64,000 bases of DNA from Pseudoips prasinana (lineage: Eukaryota; Arthropoda; Insecta; Lepidoptera; Nolidae): the NCBI GenBank assembly GCA_951640165.1, contig OX621249.1:2965001-3029000 (forward strand), in the 5' to 3' direction. The first letter of the stretch is position 1. Every line of letters starts with the position of its first letter. The notes beneath the pieces were generated by a model. It was given only the letters and a program-made list of their open reading frames with translations. It was not told the origin of the DNA and searched no databases. Of this stretch, positions 1-12,439 are shown one piece after another. The translations under genes and the position numbers were made by a program.

Positions 1-52
1 GGGACAGAGTTTTTATTTAAAACAGCGTGTCTAGTTATACATATAAGTCAAT
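1..52 (-). repeat. End of a dispersed repeat (inverted copy at 8902-8953)
   Basis: The first 52 bases are an almost exact reverse complement of 8902-8953, with two or three differences. The window edge cuts this copy. I do not recognise the family. Confidence 0.75.
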
Positions 53-466
53 GGATTTTACTTTTACTTTACTTATGTCTTCTTCAATGCTCGTCTCATT
101 GCTTTCATTTCATTCATTCTTTCTTTTTGGTACAATTCGATTTTATGGAACTGCCTTCCAATGGAAATCAGGAGAGCAAGAGCCGTTACTCCTTTAAAAC
201 GATACTTTGGTAGGACCTTTGTATAAACTTCAATTTTATCGATAGAAGAATACATTTATCATTAAGGGGCATACTTCAGTACGCTGCCATCTTGCTCGCA
301 CATTTAGATACAGATTAAATTCTAAAAACGTGCTTTATTTTAATATTTTATTGGTAAGCCCACTGTGACTTCCAAACATATGAAAGTAAAAACTTATCAG
401 GCAATTCTAGTATCAAATGTATTGAAGAGTAAGTTAGAAATCAAATTGTTTTCTTTGTGATTTCAG

Positions 467-3400
467 TTACGTGAAGAATGGGAGCGGAGTCAGGAAGCGG
501 CTCTGGACCCAGCAGTATGTGCCCACGATGTGGCCGCACTACTCAAGGAGTTCCTCAGGGACTTGCCTGATCCGCTGCTCTGTAGAGACTTGTATCCTGC
601 ATTTTTGCAAACACAGAGTAAGTTTGATTCATCCGCAATTTTTTTTCTTTTCTAATTTATAGTCTATTTAACTATAATGCTTTATTAACCTAAGGACTAA
701 TTAGCCAATGACCTTGTAACGAATTTGATAATGGCTGTTATTGGGACTAAATAATATTGTTTGCATTGGAGAGAAGTGATTTACCATTTCCAACTCTTCC
801 TGTAACTTTCTGATGACTTTCTTACGGGGTCCAAATCAGTTTTATTTATTTATTTTCATGCATTTTCTGTGCCTTTTTTTGCAAGAATTACAGAAAACGA
901 AAAAACATAATGTACAGAAAAGTAAAAATGTTGCATCCATAAGTCAACGGCAAAAACAACGGCCTTATGTATTATGTAAATAGACATAGAAATAGAAAAT
1001 CTTTATAACTCCGAAACACATGTAAGGGTTAACATAATTTAATAAAGATATGTCCACTATTTTACTCTTTCTAGCATACAAATGAAGCATCAATTGACTG
1101 GATACCTTTTCCATACGCATATTTAAAAACTTGTTCAATTGAATGAAATTTGTTATTATTAGAAACAAAGAAAAAAAATCATGGATGCTATAAAAACATT
1201 TCGTTGTAACTCTCTAGTGTAAAATTTAATTGGATTCTAATAAATTTAGTCTCCGCTGTTGATCTTGGCCTGGCAGAACTAAAGTCACGGTCTTCTCTTA
1301 TAGCTCAATCTCTTCAAAAAGCTTTATGAGTATTAAATTTTTCAGAAATCCACAACCACCGCTTCCAGTGGGAAGCCCTAAGGCTCCTGGTGCAGCTGCT
1401 CCCCACAGCGCACAGAGACACGCTCAACGCGCTCCTCACGTTCCTGGCGCAGCTGGCAGCACACTCCAAGGAAGATAACGAATCAGGAAACAAGATGAAC
1501 GCGGCGAACATAGCTACTATTTTTGCCCCTAATATCTTGCATAGGAATAAACCTAATGAGCCTGCTAGGTTAGTAAAAATATTAATATAGTTTCTTACAC
1601 CATACGACATTGGCTTCGACAGTTCTCGGTCTTGGATTTTGCCATTAACATGGGAAAAAGTAATCATATGCTTAGCAAATAGTATCTAATCAAAATAATC
1701 CATAAAAACTGTAGTTTCCTACCCGAAGTAAATTCCTGTGCATGCACGTGTAGCGCAATTGTTAATACACTCGTGTATTATCCCGGGTTTTATTCACACG
1801 CACAGATCAGATTCAGTTAGCACAGGATTATTATTTGTGTGACCTATAAATAGTTATAATGAATCTGTGTGTACAGTCAACGACAAAAGTGAATGATCAA
1901 AATCTGACGGGAGGTTTTCGGTTTATATACATCACGGGAATTTGGCGGCAGTGTCATTAGCTAATATTTTTAACACTTACCACTCACGAATTTTAAGAAC
2001 ACTGCACCCCCACACTATTTGGACGCAATGTACGATGATCATCTACTATTGCCGTTGACTATACTGTATCCATCCGTCGTATCTGCTCGTCAATAATGTT
2101 TATAAAATAGTAGTCTAGTACGAGCGCTGTCTTTTTAAAATAAGAAAAAAACATATCTAAATTAATTTTCGTTTGTTTCCACGCAACCGAGTGATTAGAA
2201 AACGGTAAAGTAATTACAGTAATACTTAAACTAGTGGTATAGTATTACAAGAGATATTGGACCATTATAAGTTAAAGAAATTAGTATAATAATAATAATT
2301 CTAAATGATCCAATCATCATCATCATCATGTCACCCAAATTACGCCCACTGCTAGACAAAAGCGTTCTCAAGGAATGGGGGAATATGCCGTAATCGCCTC
2401 GTTTGGCGTACGCTCAATTGTAGTAAGCAAGTCCGGCTCACTTCGGCCGTTTTCCCGGGAATACTATTATCAATTTAATTTTTCATTCATTCACAAATGG
2501 TAGCAATATTGTCACAAAACTAATAAAAAAATCGTTAACTTCCAGCAACGAACAGCTATTAGAGCGAACAGATGTGATCAACGTGGTCCGGCAGCTGATC
2601 GAGCGACAAGCCGAGCTGTGGACTTTGCCTGCCGAGCTACTGCACGAGGCTTACATACATCTGTCGCATACCGCACCTGGACATCTGGACACACTGCTGC
2701 TGAGGAGAGCAGAGTAAGTCTTGGATTTTAACCAAAGTCTTCTTTCTTTCTTAGTAGCTGGATATCCATAGGATCGATTGCCGTTGGACACGTTTACCTA
2801 TCCAGGGTAGATACTGGATTAAATATGTGATAACCCCCATTATTAGCCAAATTTGACGCATTCCATGCATAATAATTTAAAATTGGGGAGTTTGCGTCAA
2901 ATAGAGCCAAAATAATAATAATATCTAGGGACAATGTCACACAGATCATCCTAGCCCCAAACTAAGCAAAGCTTGTACTGTGGGTACCAGGCGACGATAT
3001 ACATACTTATATAGATAGATAAATACTTAAATACATAGAAAACATCCATGACTCAGAAACAAATATTCGTGCTCATCACACAAATATTTGCACTTACCGG
3101 CATTCGAACCCAGGACCACCAGCTTCGTAGGCAGGAGCACTACCAACTAGGCTACGGTGACCGTCAAATATAATATATACATATATAGGATACCCTGGTG
3201 TCAGAGTTGTTCAAGCCGCAATTTGGTCCCTGGCGACAACAACCGGGACCGACAGCTTAACGTGCCCTCCGAAACACGAATACGCTCAGAAATTAAACCA
3301 CTTTAACGGTCACCCATCTATGGACTGACAGCGTGTTTAGGTGCTTTACCTCGCCAATCACTTATGGCGGGAGAAACTGGCCAAAGTACTCTCCCATAAA

Positions 3401-6400
3401 TCTCTAAAGCGGTATCTAAGGCTGTGTTACTGCAAAAGGCGTGCCTATACTATCAGATACCACATCTGAACACCGAGAGCATACATTACTTAATTATCTG
3501 ATGTCCCCAGCAGAGCACTGACAAGTTAGTATTAAAACTATACTTCTAAACATTTCTCTCTATAACTCCTCTTCCAGTAGCCTTATTTAACAAAATACCA
3601 CATACTCTCTCACCAGAAGTTGAAATTTCATCAATATTACCTGGATGAATGGTCGTCTACCACCGTTCGTTTCACAGGAAACATTTTACGACGCACTAGT
3701 ACTCTATGGATTCAATTAACTGCGGAGGTATTTCTGATTGGGTATTTCATGGAAACCTTTAAGAAGACATTCGGCCCCTTTGCTCTCATAAGACCAGAGG
3801 GACCGAATGTCTTCCAGAGGCGGCGTTGACTACTTGCCATCAGGTGAAATACTTGCTCATTTGCCTTGCTATTATATATAGTACAAGTTATCCACATCTA
3901 AGACATGTTCCACTTAAGACACTCTAATTTTGAAAACTAAATATATTCCTTTTTACCAATAGTTTCCCCTATTAATCTCTAGAGCGATTCAAATGGTAGA
4001 AAATACCGAAGTTTTCATTCGCCATGCCATTTATCCTAGCTCTTCTTCTTTTTCTCTGGTTTTACTTAATGTTAACAAAATTTAAATTTCAAAACATTCA
4101 TTACATAATTTATAATATTATGAAATAACCACTATCCGCCAAACTGCACAGCAGTTTGTTGGCAGAAAGATCACTCCCTTATTGACTAGCGATTATGGTT
4201 ATTATGACACTACACATACAAAATAAATAGGTTACGAATAACAAGGTAGGTTCCTTACATCATTAGTGGAATAGCCAATATGTATTAGTTATTCCACCAA
4301 TGCAACATTGGTGAAATAAACCTTTTTAAGTAGAATTCTCTACACTTATATTTAAAAACAGACTTAGAAAATGTTTCAGTTGATAGGTCTGCTGGTAGTT
4401 CATTATAAAATGACGGAACCAAGTACTTCCTAGTTCTTTGGCCATAATTATTGTTGGACCAAGGGACACTATATTCCCTTTTACGTCTATTTGAGCGTAA
4501 TATTGTTTATACATTTTTTAAATTCTTGCTTTTATACTGTTCCACTGCAATTGACCATCGTACTTTCTCGTGGATTGGGAGCAGTTTGCATTCTGAGAAT
4601 AATTTATCATAGTTGGACCGACAGGCGTTCTTTGTGTTTTGATTTACTAGGGCTTTCATGAATCTTATTTGTAACATTTTGATTTTATCCAAGTATGATT
4701 TAAACGTACGTCCATAACGATTCAATGCATAAGAGATAATCGAGTGTAATCCTTGTTACTACAGGTGTGCTGCGGAGGCTCAGAGCGAGGGCGAGGCTCG
4801 CGCGGCGGCGCTGTGGTCCCGCGAGCAGTTCCTGCACGGCGCCGCCGCCACTGGCGGGCCCGGGAACGTGGTGCCCCCCAGGTACGTACTAGTTATAGGA
4901 CGCTCTGAGAGAAAATGGAGATTCTATGTTTGAAGACATAGAATCTACTTGTGACGTTATATTATGTTAGCAAGTTAGTTTTAAGGCAATTGGATTTTTT
5001 TTTTACTGTTAGGCTTTATTTGTGGCAGAAAGATAAGAAAGTTGTACGGACAATTTGTTTCATTTATCAGTATTAAGACTATTGTCTAAAATGTGCTATT
5101 TGTGATTATTTTTATTACAAGCAATGAAATCAGGTGTTACTTTGCGGAAATCTATAACATTTTAAAACAACATTTAATATGTAGTGTTAATTCCGCTAAT
5201 TGTCAGTTTAAAAAGCCGGGATGCAATATGCACCGCCATCCTACCTGCTAAAGTATGCACATGCAAGAAGGACAATATTAAAATGCAAATTACATGCGTC
5301 GGTACGATACCCAACACGTGTTTCGGTTCTCCACGGACCATTCTTAAGGGACGCTAATTCGTCAAGTGTTCGAATGGGACTCGATCGCATTTGAACTCAT
5401 ATAATATTAAATATTACATATGAATTTTGTATTTTGAATCTTTTTAAAACTTTAATATATTATTCAAGATTTTTTTTTTAAATAACACTCTTTGTAGTTC
5501 AAGTCAACCGATTCAGCTTAACCTGGTAACAAGGAACTATAGAGCGAGTTACACATATAGTGACTATTCTATGTTTATACTTCCCAATCTATTTATTACT
5601 TCCTTTTCTCTGCAGACGTAGCGAGAAGAGTTACTCCCGGAGTAGGAGAACGAGGGAGACGGCGTCCGACACCTCTTCCGGCTCCCTCTCTTCCGCCATG
5701 ACAATAGTTACCAGGTAGTTAATATTTGCTTTTTAGACAAGCTCTAGCTAAATCGTATTAATATAAATATAGTTTCATATTTCCAAGATGAAACGGCAGT
5801 GGGTAGATAGTCGAGTGGCGACCACGAACCGGAAGACGCAGTAAGGCCTCCTACGCACTATGCGGTTAGCCGGAATGCGGTTAGCCGGAATGCGGTCAGC
5901 CGTCAGCAATCAATATTGCTGACCGGCTGCCGCATCACAGTGCGAATAAAAACTACTTTCTCGTACAAATAACTGAGCACGGTCAACCGCACGGCTGGCC
6001 GCATTGCGGCTAGCCGCATAGTGCGTAGAAGGCGTAAGGGCCTGCCCCATTAGAATATGAAATAATGCTCTTCTGAGGGTCGCTGGAAGCGGCTGGATGC
6101 GAGTAATGCAATATCGGCAATTGGTCTTTAGAATAGGTCTTTGTCCCAGTGGGGAATGATCTTTTTAAATTTCAAATTGAGAATTTACTTTTAGCCGAGA
6201 AATAAGGTTGTGTAAACCACGTGCTGTGAAAAACGTATTTAAGACTGTATTTATTGTAATTTTATTGGCACACAAAACAGAATATTATCAATACATGACA
6301 GCGAAGTATACATTAAGGTTTAACACTAGACAATATTCCTAAACAAGTGTACACAGCATGACAATTTGAGTAGAACTAAGAGTGTCGCAGGACAGAAAAA

Positions 6401-9400
6401 CAATTATATGATAAGACTAATAGATTTGAAGTTCACCTAAGCACGATCCGTAACACCATGATCAAATCGAACCTAGGTGAACATGCACCTTAAAACTAAT
6501 TAATTAAAACTAAATTCGAATAGTTTGAAGCTTAAATAAGTATTATAAGTTAACAAGATTTGACTTTTAACTTTTTAACATGATATGTCTAACTTTCCTT
6601 TTAAAAGTTGGGATTCCGAGGTTGAAAACATCTAATTCGTTGCTATGTTGATTACAATAATAAAAGGTTTAAATTAGTGTATATATACTTAAAACTTGTG
6701 TGGGTGACGGTATAAAATATCACCACCCCATCTTATCTCATGGGAGGGTTAGACCTCCACCCGAAGGACTTGCAGTTAATGCAGCAGCGTTTCTCTGAGT
6801 ACTATGACCATCATACTGCGATCGCTAACCCGTCTGCCAAGCGCGACGATTAGGTATGGGAAGTCCCCCAAAGTGATGGATCTTTGGGGGAAGCCCCGTC
6901 CAGCGTAGACGTCTTTCATTTGATATTACTTAAAACCTATCTGCATTTTTGATTAGTCAACTAAGACTAGTGTTAAAGGAAGCTAATATCTGCATATCTT
7001 TCCCAGAGTTCGTAGCAGTGAAGAATGCGGCAGCAGCGGAATTGTGTGCGGTGGCAGCACTCCTGCGGCACGCACTGACTCCGCACCTGATTCTAATGAT
7101 TCCGCCAGTGACTACAATGAGGTATGATAATACTTACCTACCCAAAACTGGGAAATCATAAATTTATAGTAAAAGGCTGTTGTCCAGCAAACCACTGTCA
7201 TGGCGGTGTTGGGCACATTTTAGTTAGTCATCTATATACATATGACTGTGGCGGTCAAAAGGTTAAAGATATAGCCATTTCTAATTGTTATTTTCCCATA
7301 AAAACGTACTTTACCGCCATATATGGTGAGTGATATTCAAAATTGGCACTAAGAAAAGAGTATATAGAGTCTCAAAATTAACACTTAGAAAAGAGTAAAT
7401 AGAGTCTCAAAATTGGCACTAAGAAAAGAGTATATAAAGTTTCAAAATTGGCACTAAGAAAAGAGTATATAGAGACTCAAAATTGGCACTAAGAAAAGAG
7501 TATATAGAGTCTCAAAATTGGCACTAAGAAAAGAGTATATAAAGTCTCAAAATTGGCACTAAGAAAAGAGTATATAAAGTCTCAAAAGTGGCACTAAGAA
7601 AAGAGTATATAGAGTCTCAAACTTGGCACTAAGAAAATAGTATATAGAGTCTTAAAAATGGCATTAAGAAAAGAGCATAATTATAGTCTCAAAAATGGCA
7701 ATAAGAAAAGAGCTCTTTGAACACGCAATAAGCCCTTTACTTAGTGCCATTTTTGACTCTTGAGTGTATTTTGGTATTAAGTAATATACGTTTTGCCTCA
7801 GAACCAAGTGTTCCCCAACCTGTGCACGTTAATGCAAACGTGCAATAACCTGAAAGTGCGCATCTCATTGGCACTCAGAACACCAGAGGGCAACTGCGTA
7901 GCCAGCCTTCAAGAAACAAATAAGTTCGCTTCTTGAAGGTTGGCATGTCTTACTGGTTTGGAAATAGATCAGATAATATCGGAACAGTCTGAAACGTACG
8001 ATGGTATCACTTTTAGCGAGAGAGTCTGTGACGAAAGATGCATTTTCAAACTTGTCTTGTCTTGTCTTTGAAGTTCGATATAGTCATGTTTCGAAAAGGA
8101 TAGTTTTTTTTTTGACACTCGCAACACCTGAGGAGCTGCAAGTGCAAAGTTACGATCAATAAATGTCTAGTAAACAAATTAGGCATCGTTTTTATTATTT
8201 TATTATTCTTGTCGTTCGGCGTCTGAAAATACGATATTGATATTTGTTCAGTTTTTAATAGGAAATAGAAGACGAAATTCTGATGTTGATAATTTTATTC
8301 GATATTTTGAAGACCGACCGAAAATTTTTCGGCAGTACTCTTCAGGATTCTTCTCAATTCTCTAAAACATATATACGTGCCAAGAAACTTAGTATTTTTT
8401 TCTCTTTTTTATATTTATTTATTCTCACATCACAATGGGTCGAAAGAAGCGTACAAAAGTGAATAGCATAAGCATACGGGAGGCGCACCGAAACAAGTTC
8501 GCCTTACTCTGAGTGCACGACTACTTTTACCGTTTTATTATTATTGTGGAATAACGGCAAACTTGTTGCAGCGGCTCTCCCAGAGCATCGACTGATTATG
8601 AAGCTATCAACCTGTTCTGTGAGGTGTAATTGTATGAGGCTATTAATTATTTCCAGACGCTAGGCGGGTCAGACGATGACAGCTGCGTGATCACTGCCTC
8701 ACTCCATATCCCGGCAATATTCGGCCCCGAGGCCAGACCTTCAAGACCCATGCCAAGAAGACGTTCCACTTCTGGTTCTGAGAGTTCTGCAAAGCGGGAC
8801 TCGGCCGTTGGTAAGTTACTTTACTACGTTAAGGTCTACATTTCAGCCCCCAGGCACCTCGCTCTCGTATTCAGTGGTATATCCTACTAATATAATAAAC
8901 GCATTGACTTATATGTATAACTAGACACGCTGTTTCGAATAAAAACTCTGTCCCACTCCGGCTATGCGCAGGTGAGGGGCGCGCGCGCGGCGGCCAAAAT
9001 TTCTCACTGAGTTGCAGCACCCGCGCTGCAACTCGGTGAGCAAATTCTCAATATGGGATTGCGCGTCAAGTAGAATACATATAGGTCAATGTATTTAAAA
9101 CGCGAAAGTTTGTAAGTATGGATGGATGTTTGTTACTCTTTCACGTAAAAAATACTGAATGGATTTTAATGAAACTTTATAATAATATAGCTTATATTAT
9201 TCTGATATATAGTATAACCTAATTTGTTGCCTATGCTACAAATTATAAAGATATTGTGTGAATTGTCCAAAATATGATGATAAGTGTCAAGTAAGTAGGA
9301 AAAAACTACCATCTGTGAACTATTCCGGCGCGCACTGCCAAACCCGCTAGAGTTACACATCCTGCTAATATTATAAATGCAAAAGTTTGTGACTATGGAT

Positions 9401-12382
9401 ATATGTTTGTTACTCTTTTACGCGAAAACTACTTTAACGCGGGTGAAACCGCGGGAAATAGCTATTAGGCTATAAAATTAAGGGATGCATTTTCGCTACG
9501 GTCATATTGTGAGGTTAATATGCCAAAATATGCAGAACAAGTTTTAAATTGTGATATTTTTGTAACGCTGACAAAAAATTGAAAAGACTTGTCCTCACTT
9601 TTTGGTCAGTAAAAAATATTGTTTTGTTTCTCGATTTTTGGAACGTGCATGCACTAATTATTTATTTGGACCAAAATACGTGGGAACTACTGTGTGATAG
9701 CTGCGCGCCGATTTCTGGCGCAGCTCACTTTACAGATAACCATTACTGTGAATTCGTATGGATGAAATATCTCCTCCAATGTTCTATCAGACGAGCAGAT
9801 CTTCGCAAATAAACGTTACGCGACAGATACACAAAACATCCCTAAAAATCAAGCCTCTCATATAAAAATAATTGTCTCCAATCAGGTTCGTCTTCTCCAG
9901 CATCTGCGTCCAACGCGTCGTCCCCGCCGGCCTCGCCGCCCCCCGCGTCGCTGGGCGCCCCCGAGCGCAGCGCGGCGCCCCTGCGCGTCACGCTCACGTC
10001 GGCGGCGGAACTGCGGCGCCCCAACACAGATATCGATAGACTTATGCTCAGCAGGTGAGGACTTAAAAGCCATAGTGAAAAAAAAAAATTCTACTATACA
10101 GACTGGCCGAGGAGTTGACGTTCAAACGCAAAATGTAGATACTTTATGATGAGGAGTATCCGGATCACCCCCATGTTTCATCTACGATTATGCGTAGTTT
10201 TCGAGATAGAATTTTTTAATGATTTTTTTCGTTAATGTCACCTAACATCAGTTTTCAATTATTTTCTCGTTTTGTTGAATTTTCTGGGTCAGATTTTTTG
10301 TGATAACTAATTAGCATAGTTAGATAGATAAATTATATAGATAGAATTAGATAGACAAACCATACTTTTTAGGGTGTTAGGTTAACCTAACATCCTAAAA
10401 AGTATGGTTTATCTAATCATTCCAAAACTGACTTAGAATTTAAGTATAAATTTTCAAAAAAAAAAAAAAAAAAAAATTACATAAATTTTCAAAGTATCAA
10501 AAAAACGCAAAATCGTAGAACATACATGGGGGTGATTCGGATACTCCTCATCATAAAGTATCTACATTTTGCGTTTGAACTTCAGCTCCTCTGTCACCCT
10601 GTATGTTCATTTAATTTGTATGCATGTAACGCCGATATCCTCAATCATAATTAATGCCAGTTGAAAACGTTGACGGTCACCGTACCCTAATTGGTAGTGC
10701 TCCTGCCTACGACACTGGTGGTCCTGGGTCGAATCCCGTCATCGAATGAAAATATTTGAGTGATGAGCACGAATATTTGTTTCTGAGTCATGGATGTTTT
10801 CTATGTATTTAAGTATTTATCTATCTATATAAGTATGTATATCGTCTCCTGGTACCCATAGTACAAGCTTTGCTTGGTTTGGGGCTAGGATGATCTGTGT
10901 GACATTGTCCCTAGATATTATTATTAATATATATAATTGTTACCCGTATGATGTTTCGCAAACTTCGCAGTACCTAGTGTAGTATGTAGTGGGTAGTAAG
11001 TGTAGCGGGATAGCCGCGCTGCTTGTAAAATGAAATAATAATTCATATGCCATTAATATTCTTTCATATGGCATCATACATACATACATAGACTCACGCC
11101 TGTTTCCCAGAGGGGTAGGCAGTAGGTAGGAGGCAGAGACAACGGATTTCCATTTGTCGCGATCTTTGCAAACCTCTTTTGTCTCATTTACTGTCATTAT
11201 ATTCTTCATACATGCTCGCCGGTTAGGGTATTTCTGACCTGGCCTTTCTTGAGAACGTCTCCGATTTGGTCAGATAATGTTCTACGAGGTCTTCCCCTTC
11301 CGGTTGTCCCAATCACACAGGCCAGGTATACTTCTTTTGTCAATATTTTTCATTCATTCTTTCTAAGTGCCCAAATAATGAATTAATAATTAACAAATCC
11401 CCTAGAATTTTGAGAACAAAAAATAACACGGTGTATATTTTCAATAGATTTTTTGTACGAATTAGTTAGAATTATTTAAACTAGCCGACCCCGCGACTTT
11501 GTCCAAAGATCAGTATCTACCTAGTCGCATTCATTACGTTCAGCGCGGTGCTGGGAAGTTTACTTCAGTTGCACATTTTGTAATGACTACGTAAATGATA
11601 CATCAGAATATCTCTAATATTTGGTCACTTCTCGCAAACTTATAAAACATTCACATAAACCTTACATACATACATATTTCCATACAAATTTTCGCCCCAA
11701 TCCCATGAGGGTCAAACTTCTACAAACTTATATCTGTCATTTTTAGGGTTCCGTTGCCAAATGGCATAAAACGGAACCCTTATAGATTCGTCATGTCTGT
11801 CTGTACGTCCGTATGTCACAGCCACTTTTTTCCGTAACTATAAGAGCTGTACGGTTGAAACTTGGTAAGTAGATGTATTCTGTGAACCGCATTAAAATTT
11901 TCAGACAAAAATAGAAAAATACCAATAGTTTTTGGGGGTTCCCATACATAGAACTGAATGCCAAAATTTAATTTTATCGTACCCATACATGTGGGGTATC
12001 TATGTATAAGTCTTCAAAAATGATCTTGATGTTTCTACTACCATTTTTTTCTAAACCGAATAGTTTACGCGAGAGACACTTCCAAAGTGGTAAAATGAGA
12101 GAACTTCGTTCCAATATTAGTAAGGATTGAAGGATATTGTTATGTATGTCTATAATTTATTGTTCCAGAGAGCGCAACACATCAGACGCCCGAGCAGTGA
12201 TGCTGCGTCAACACGACGAGACTACAACCACCACCCGCACCCGCTCGCGGCAACAGGTTACCGTCCGGAAAGAGCCGACTGCGACTGCTACCTCGACTGC
12301 GACTGCGGCGACTGCAGCCACTGCGACCGGCACGCTGTACAAGCGGGGAGAGTTGATTTCAAGCGCGCGGCCTTCAACGTGA
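467..12382 (+). CDS. ARHGAP6-like: RhoGAP protein, ARHGAP6/ARHGAP36 type, 3' nine exons (5' end outside window)
   Basis: Rho-family GTPase-activating protein. Exons joined by reading frame and GT-AG signals: 467-617, 1346-1568, 2546-2713, 4765-4881, 5616-5714, 7007-7121, 8657-8810, 9886-10054 and 12169-12382 (stop TGA). Together they give about 469 codons in one frame. The first exon opens inside the GAP domain (LREEWER, then [19 protein letters not shown]). The second carries the conserved [16 protein letters not shown] block. The third has the helix ending [10 protein letters not shown], as in human ARHGAP6. The catalytic arginine finger lies before LREEW in this family, so it must be upstream of the window. 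The remaining exons encode a Ser/Pro/Ala-rich, probably disordered tail with an R-S-rich stretch and a Thr/Ala repeat near the C-terminus. Exons are much more GC-rich than the introns, which are packed with SINE, LINE and MITE copies. The family call is from remembered similarity. The tail exons rest on frame continuity only. Confidence 0.88.
1700..2545. other. Intron sequence with decayed repeats
   Basis: No gene is seen. About 1780-1900 resembles a decayed SINE-C tail (TGTGTGACCTATAAATAG type). About 2310-2460 starts with (CAT)n followed by a GCCCACTGCTAGACAAAAG line, which resembles the 3' end of lepidopteran LINEs. Confidence 0.4.
2911..3165 (-). mobile_element. SINE-A, tRNA-derived (copy 1 of 7)
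   Basis: On the minus strand it starts with a tRNA-like head holding an A box (TAGCCTAGTTGG) and a B box (close to GGTTCGAATCC). A roughly 180-bp body follows, ending in an (ATT)n tail. Other copies are at 10671, 12519, 41095, 41579, 49431 and 53701. Confidence 0.85.
3185..3385 (+). repeat. Dispersed repeat family R1, copy 1
   Basis: Contains the line GACAGCTTAACGTGCCCTCC followed by an 'AATTAAACCACTTT..GGTCACCCATC' block. The same order recurs at 26145-26400 (+), 49095-49290 (-) and 52880-53062 (-). Family unknown to me; probably a SINE or LINE tail. Confidence 0.65.
3745..3832. repeat. Short imperfect inverted repeat
   Basis: AAGACATTCGGCCCCTTTGC and its near reverse complement (GGGACCGAATGTCTT) lie a few bases apart, so both strands carry a short open frame across the hairpin. 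No gene is implied. Confidence 0.5.
4256..4757 (-). mobile_element. LINE ORF2 C-terminal fragment (Jockey/CR1-like), frameshifted
   Basis: The minus strand reads through the typical C-terminal end of a non-LTR reverse transcriptase: [20 protein letters not shown], later [20 protein letters not shown], then a second frame with VKGNIVSL and [13 protein letters not shown]. The two pieces overlap in different frames, so at least one frameshift has occurred. The 3' end lies near 4256-4325 (ending AATAAACC when read on the plus strand). The fragment stops about 8 bases before the acceptor of the RhoGAP exon at 4765. Dead 5'-truncated copy. Confidence 0.75.
5846..6033. mobile_element. MITE with about 35-bp terminal inverted repeats
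   Basis: The left end (CTACGCACTATGCGGTTAGC) and right end (GCTAGCCGCATAGTGCGTAG) are inverted copies. The left arm holds a short tandem duplication (TGCGGTTAGCCGGAA twice). No coding capacity. Superfamily not determined. Confidence 0.75.
6715..6905 (+). repeat. LINE 3'-end-like repeat R2, copy 1
   Basis: Shares the order 'ATCACCCCATCTCAT', 'GAGTACTATGACCATC', 'ACTGCGATCGC' with copies at 21285-21540, 32850-33000 and 34140-34320. The 21285 copy ends in a GATGATGATGA tail, so this is probably the 3' end of a LINE. Confidence 0.65.
7338..7712 (+). repeat. Minisatellite, about 35-bp unit, about 11 copies
   Basis: Tandem copies of a unit with the core AATTGGCACTAAGAAAAGAG followed by TATATAGAGTCTC. 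Inner copies are nearly identical; the last two or three diverge. Just beyond the array, at 7737-7760, a partial unit occurs in reverse orientation (AGTGCCATTTTTGACTC). It lies in an intron of the RhoGAP gene. Confidence 0.92.
8902..9050 (+). repeat. Repeat with CpG-rich core and hairpin
   Basis: Bases 8902-8953 pair with the inverted copy at 1-52. They are followed by a very CpG-rich stretch (about 8955-9000) and a hairpin near 9010-9043, with arms of about 12 bp based on GAGTTGCAGC and GCTGCAACTC. Family unknown. Confidence 0.6.
9060..9500. repeat. Two tandem copies of a common lepidopteran dispersed repeat
   Basis: The phrase 'AAAAGTTTGT..TATGGAT..ATGTTTGTTACTCTTT' occurs at about 9100 and again at about 9380. 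The second is followed by ACGCGGGTGAAACCGCGGG. Related pieces occur near 19200, 19600, 39590 and 48550-48800. From memory this type belongs to Helitron-like or other non-autonomous elements; the class is uncertain. Confidence 0.5.
10096..10604. mobile_element. Non-autonomous DNA element with about 80-bp TIRs
   Basis: The left end (after ATACAG at 10096) and right end (before CTGTAT at 10604) are inverted copies over about 80 bp, including CGCAAAATGTAGATACTTTA and AGGAGTATCCGGAT. The middle holds a near-perfect palindrome (10357-10410, 27-bp arms, one mismatch) and a run of about 22 A at 10457. No ORF. Confidence 0.8.
10671..10926 (+). mobile_element. SINE-A (copy 2 of 7)
   Basis: Same tRNA-like head and body as 2911-3165. 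The A box is changed (TACCCTAATTGG) and the B box has lost one T (GGGTCGAATCC). Ends in (ATT)n. Confidence 0.85.
10970..11340 (-). mobile_element. LINE 3' end with C-terminal coding remnant
   Basis: The minus strand encodes [20 protein letters not shown] and KSVVSA, followed by a [14 protein letters not shown] end. This is a common C-terminal signature of lepidopteran LINE ORF2. A short insertion repeats GGTAGG within it. Sister fragments are at 14780-14985 (-) and 58450-58770 (+). Confidence 0.65.
11745..12120 (+). repeat. Dispersed repeat R3, copy 1
   Basis: Runs from GGGTTCCGTTGCC through CGGAACCCTTATAGATTCGT and 'GTAACTATAAGAGCTGTAC' to GACACTTCCAAAGTGGTAAAA. The same order, inverted, is at 42090-42690. 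A common lepidopteran repeat whose class I cannot fix. Confidence 0.6.
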
Positions 12383-12439
12383 CGCGTTTATATTATGTGC
12401 AATACATATACGTCTATTTATCAGTTTGTGATGTGTTTT

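Noticed and set aside
7338..7712. CRISPR-like array
   Set aside because: Repeats are directly abutting with no variable spacers; it is a minisatellite in a eukaryotic intron.
10671..10760. tRNA gene
   Set aside because: A and B boxes are present, but the sequence continues into a repeated SINE body and occurs seven times; no clean cloverleaf.
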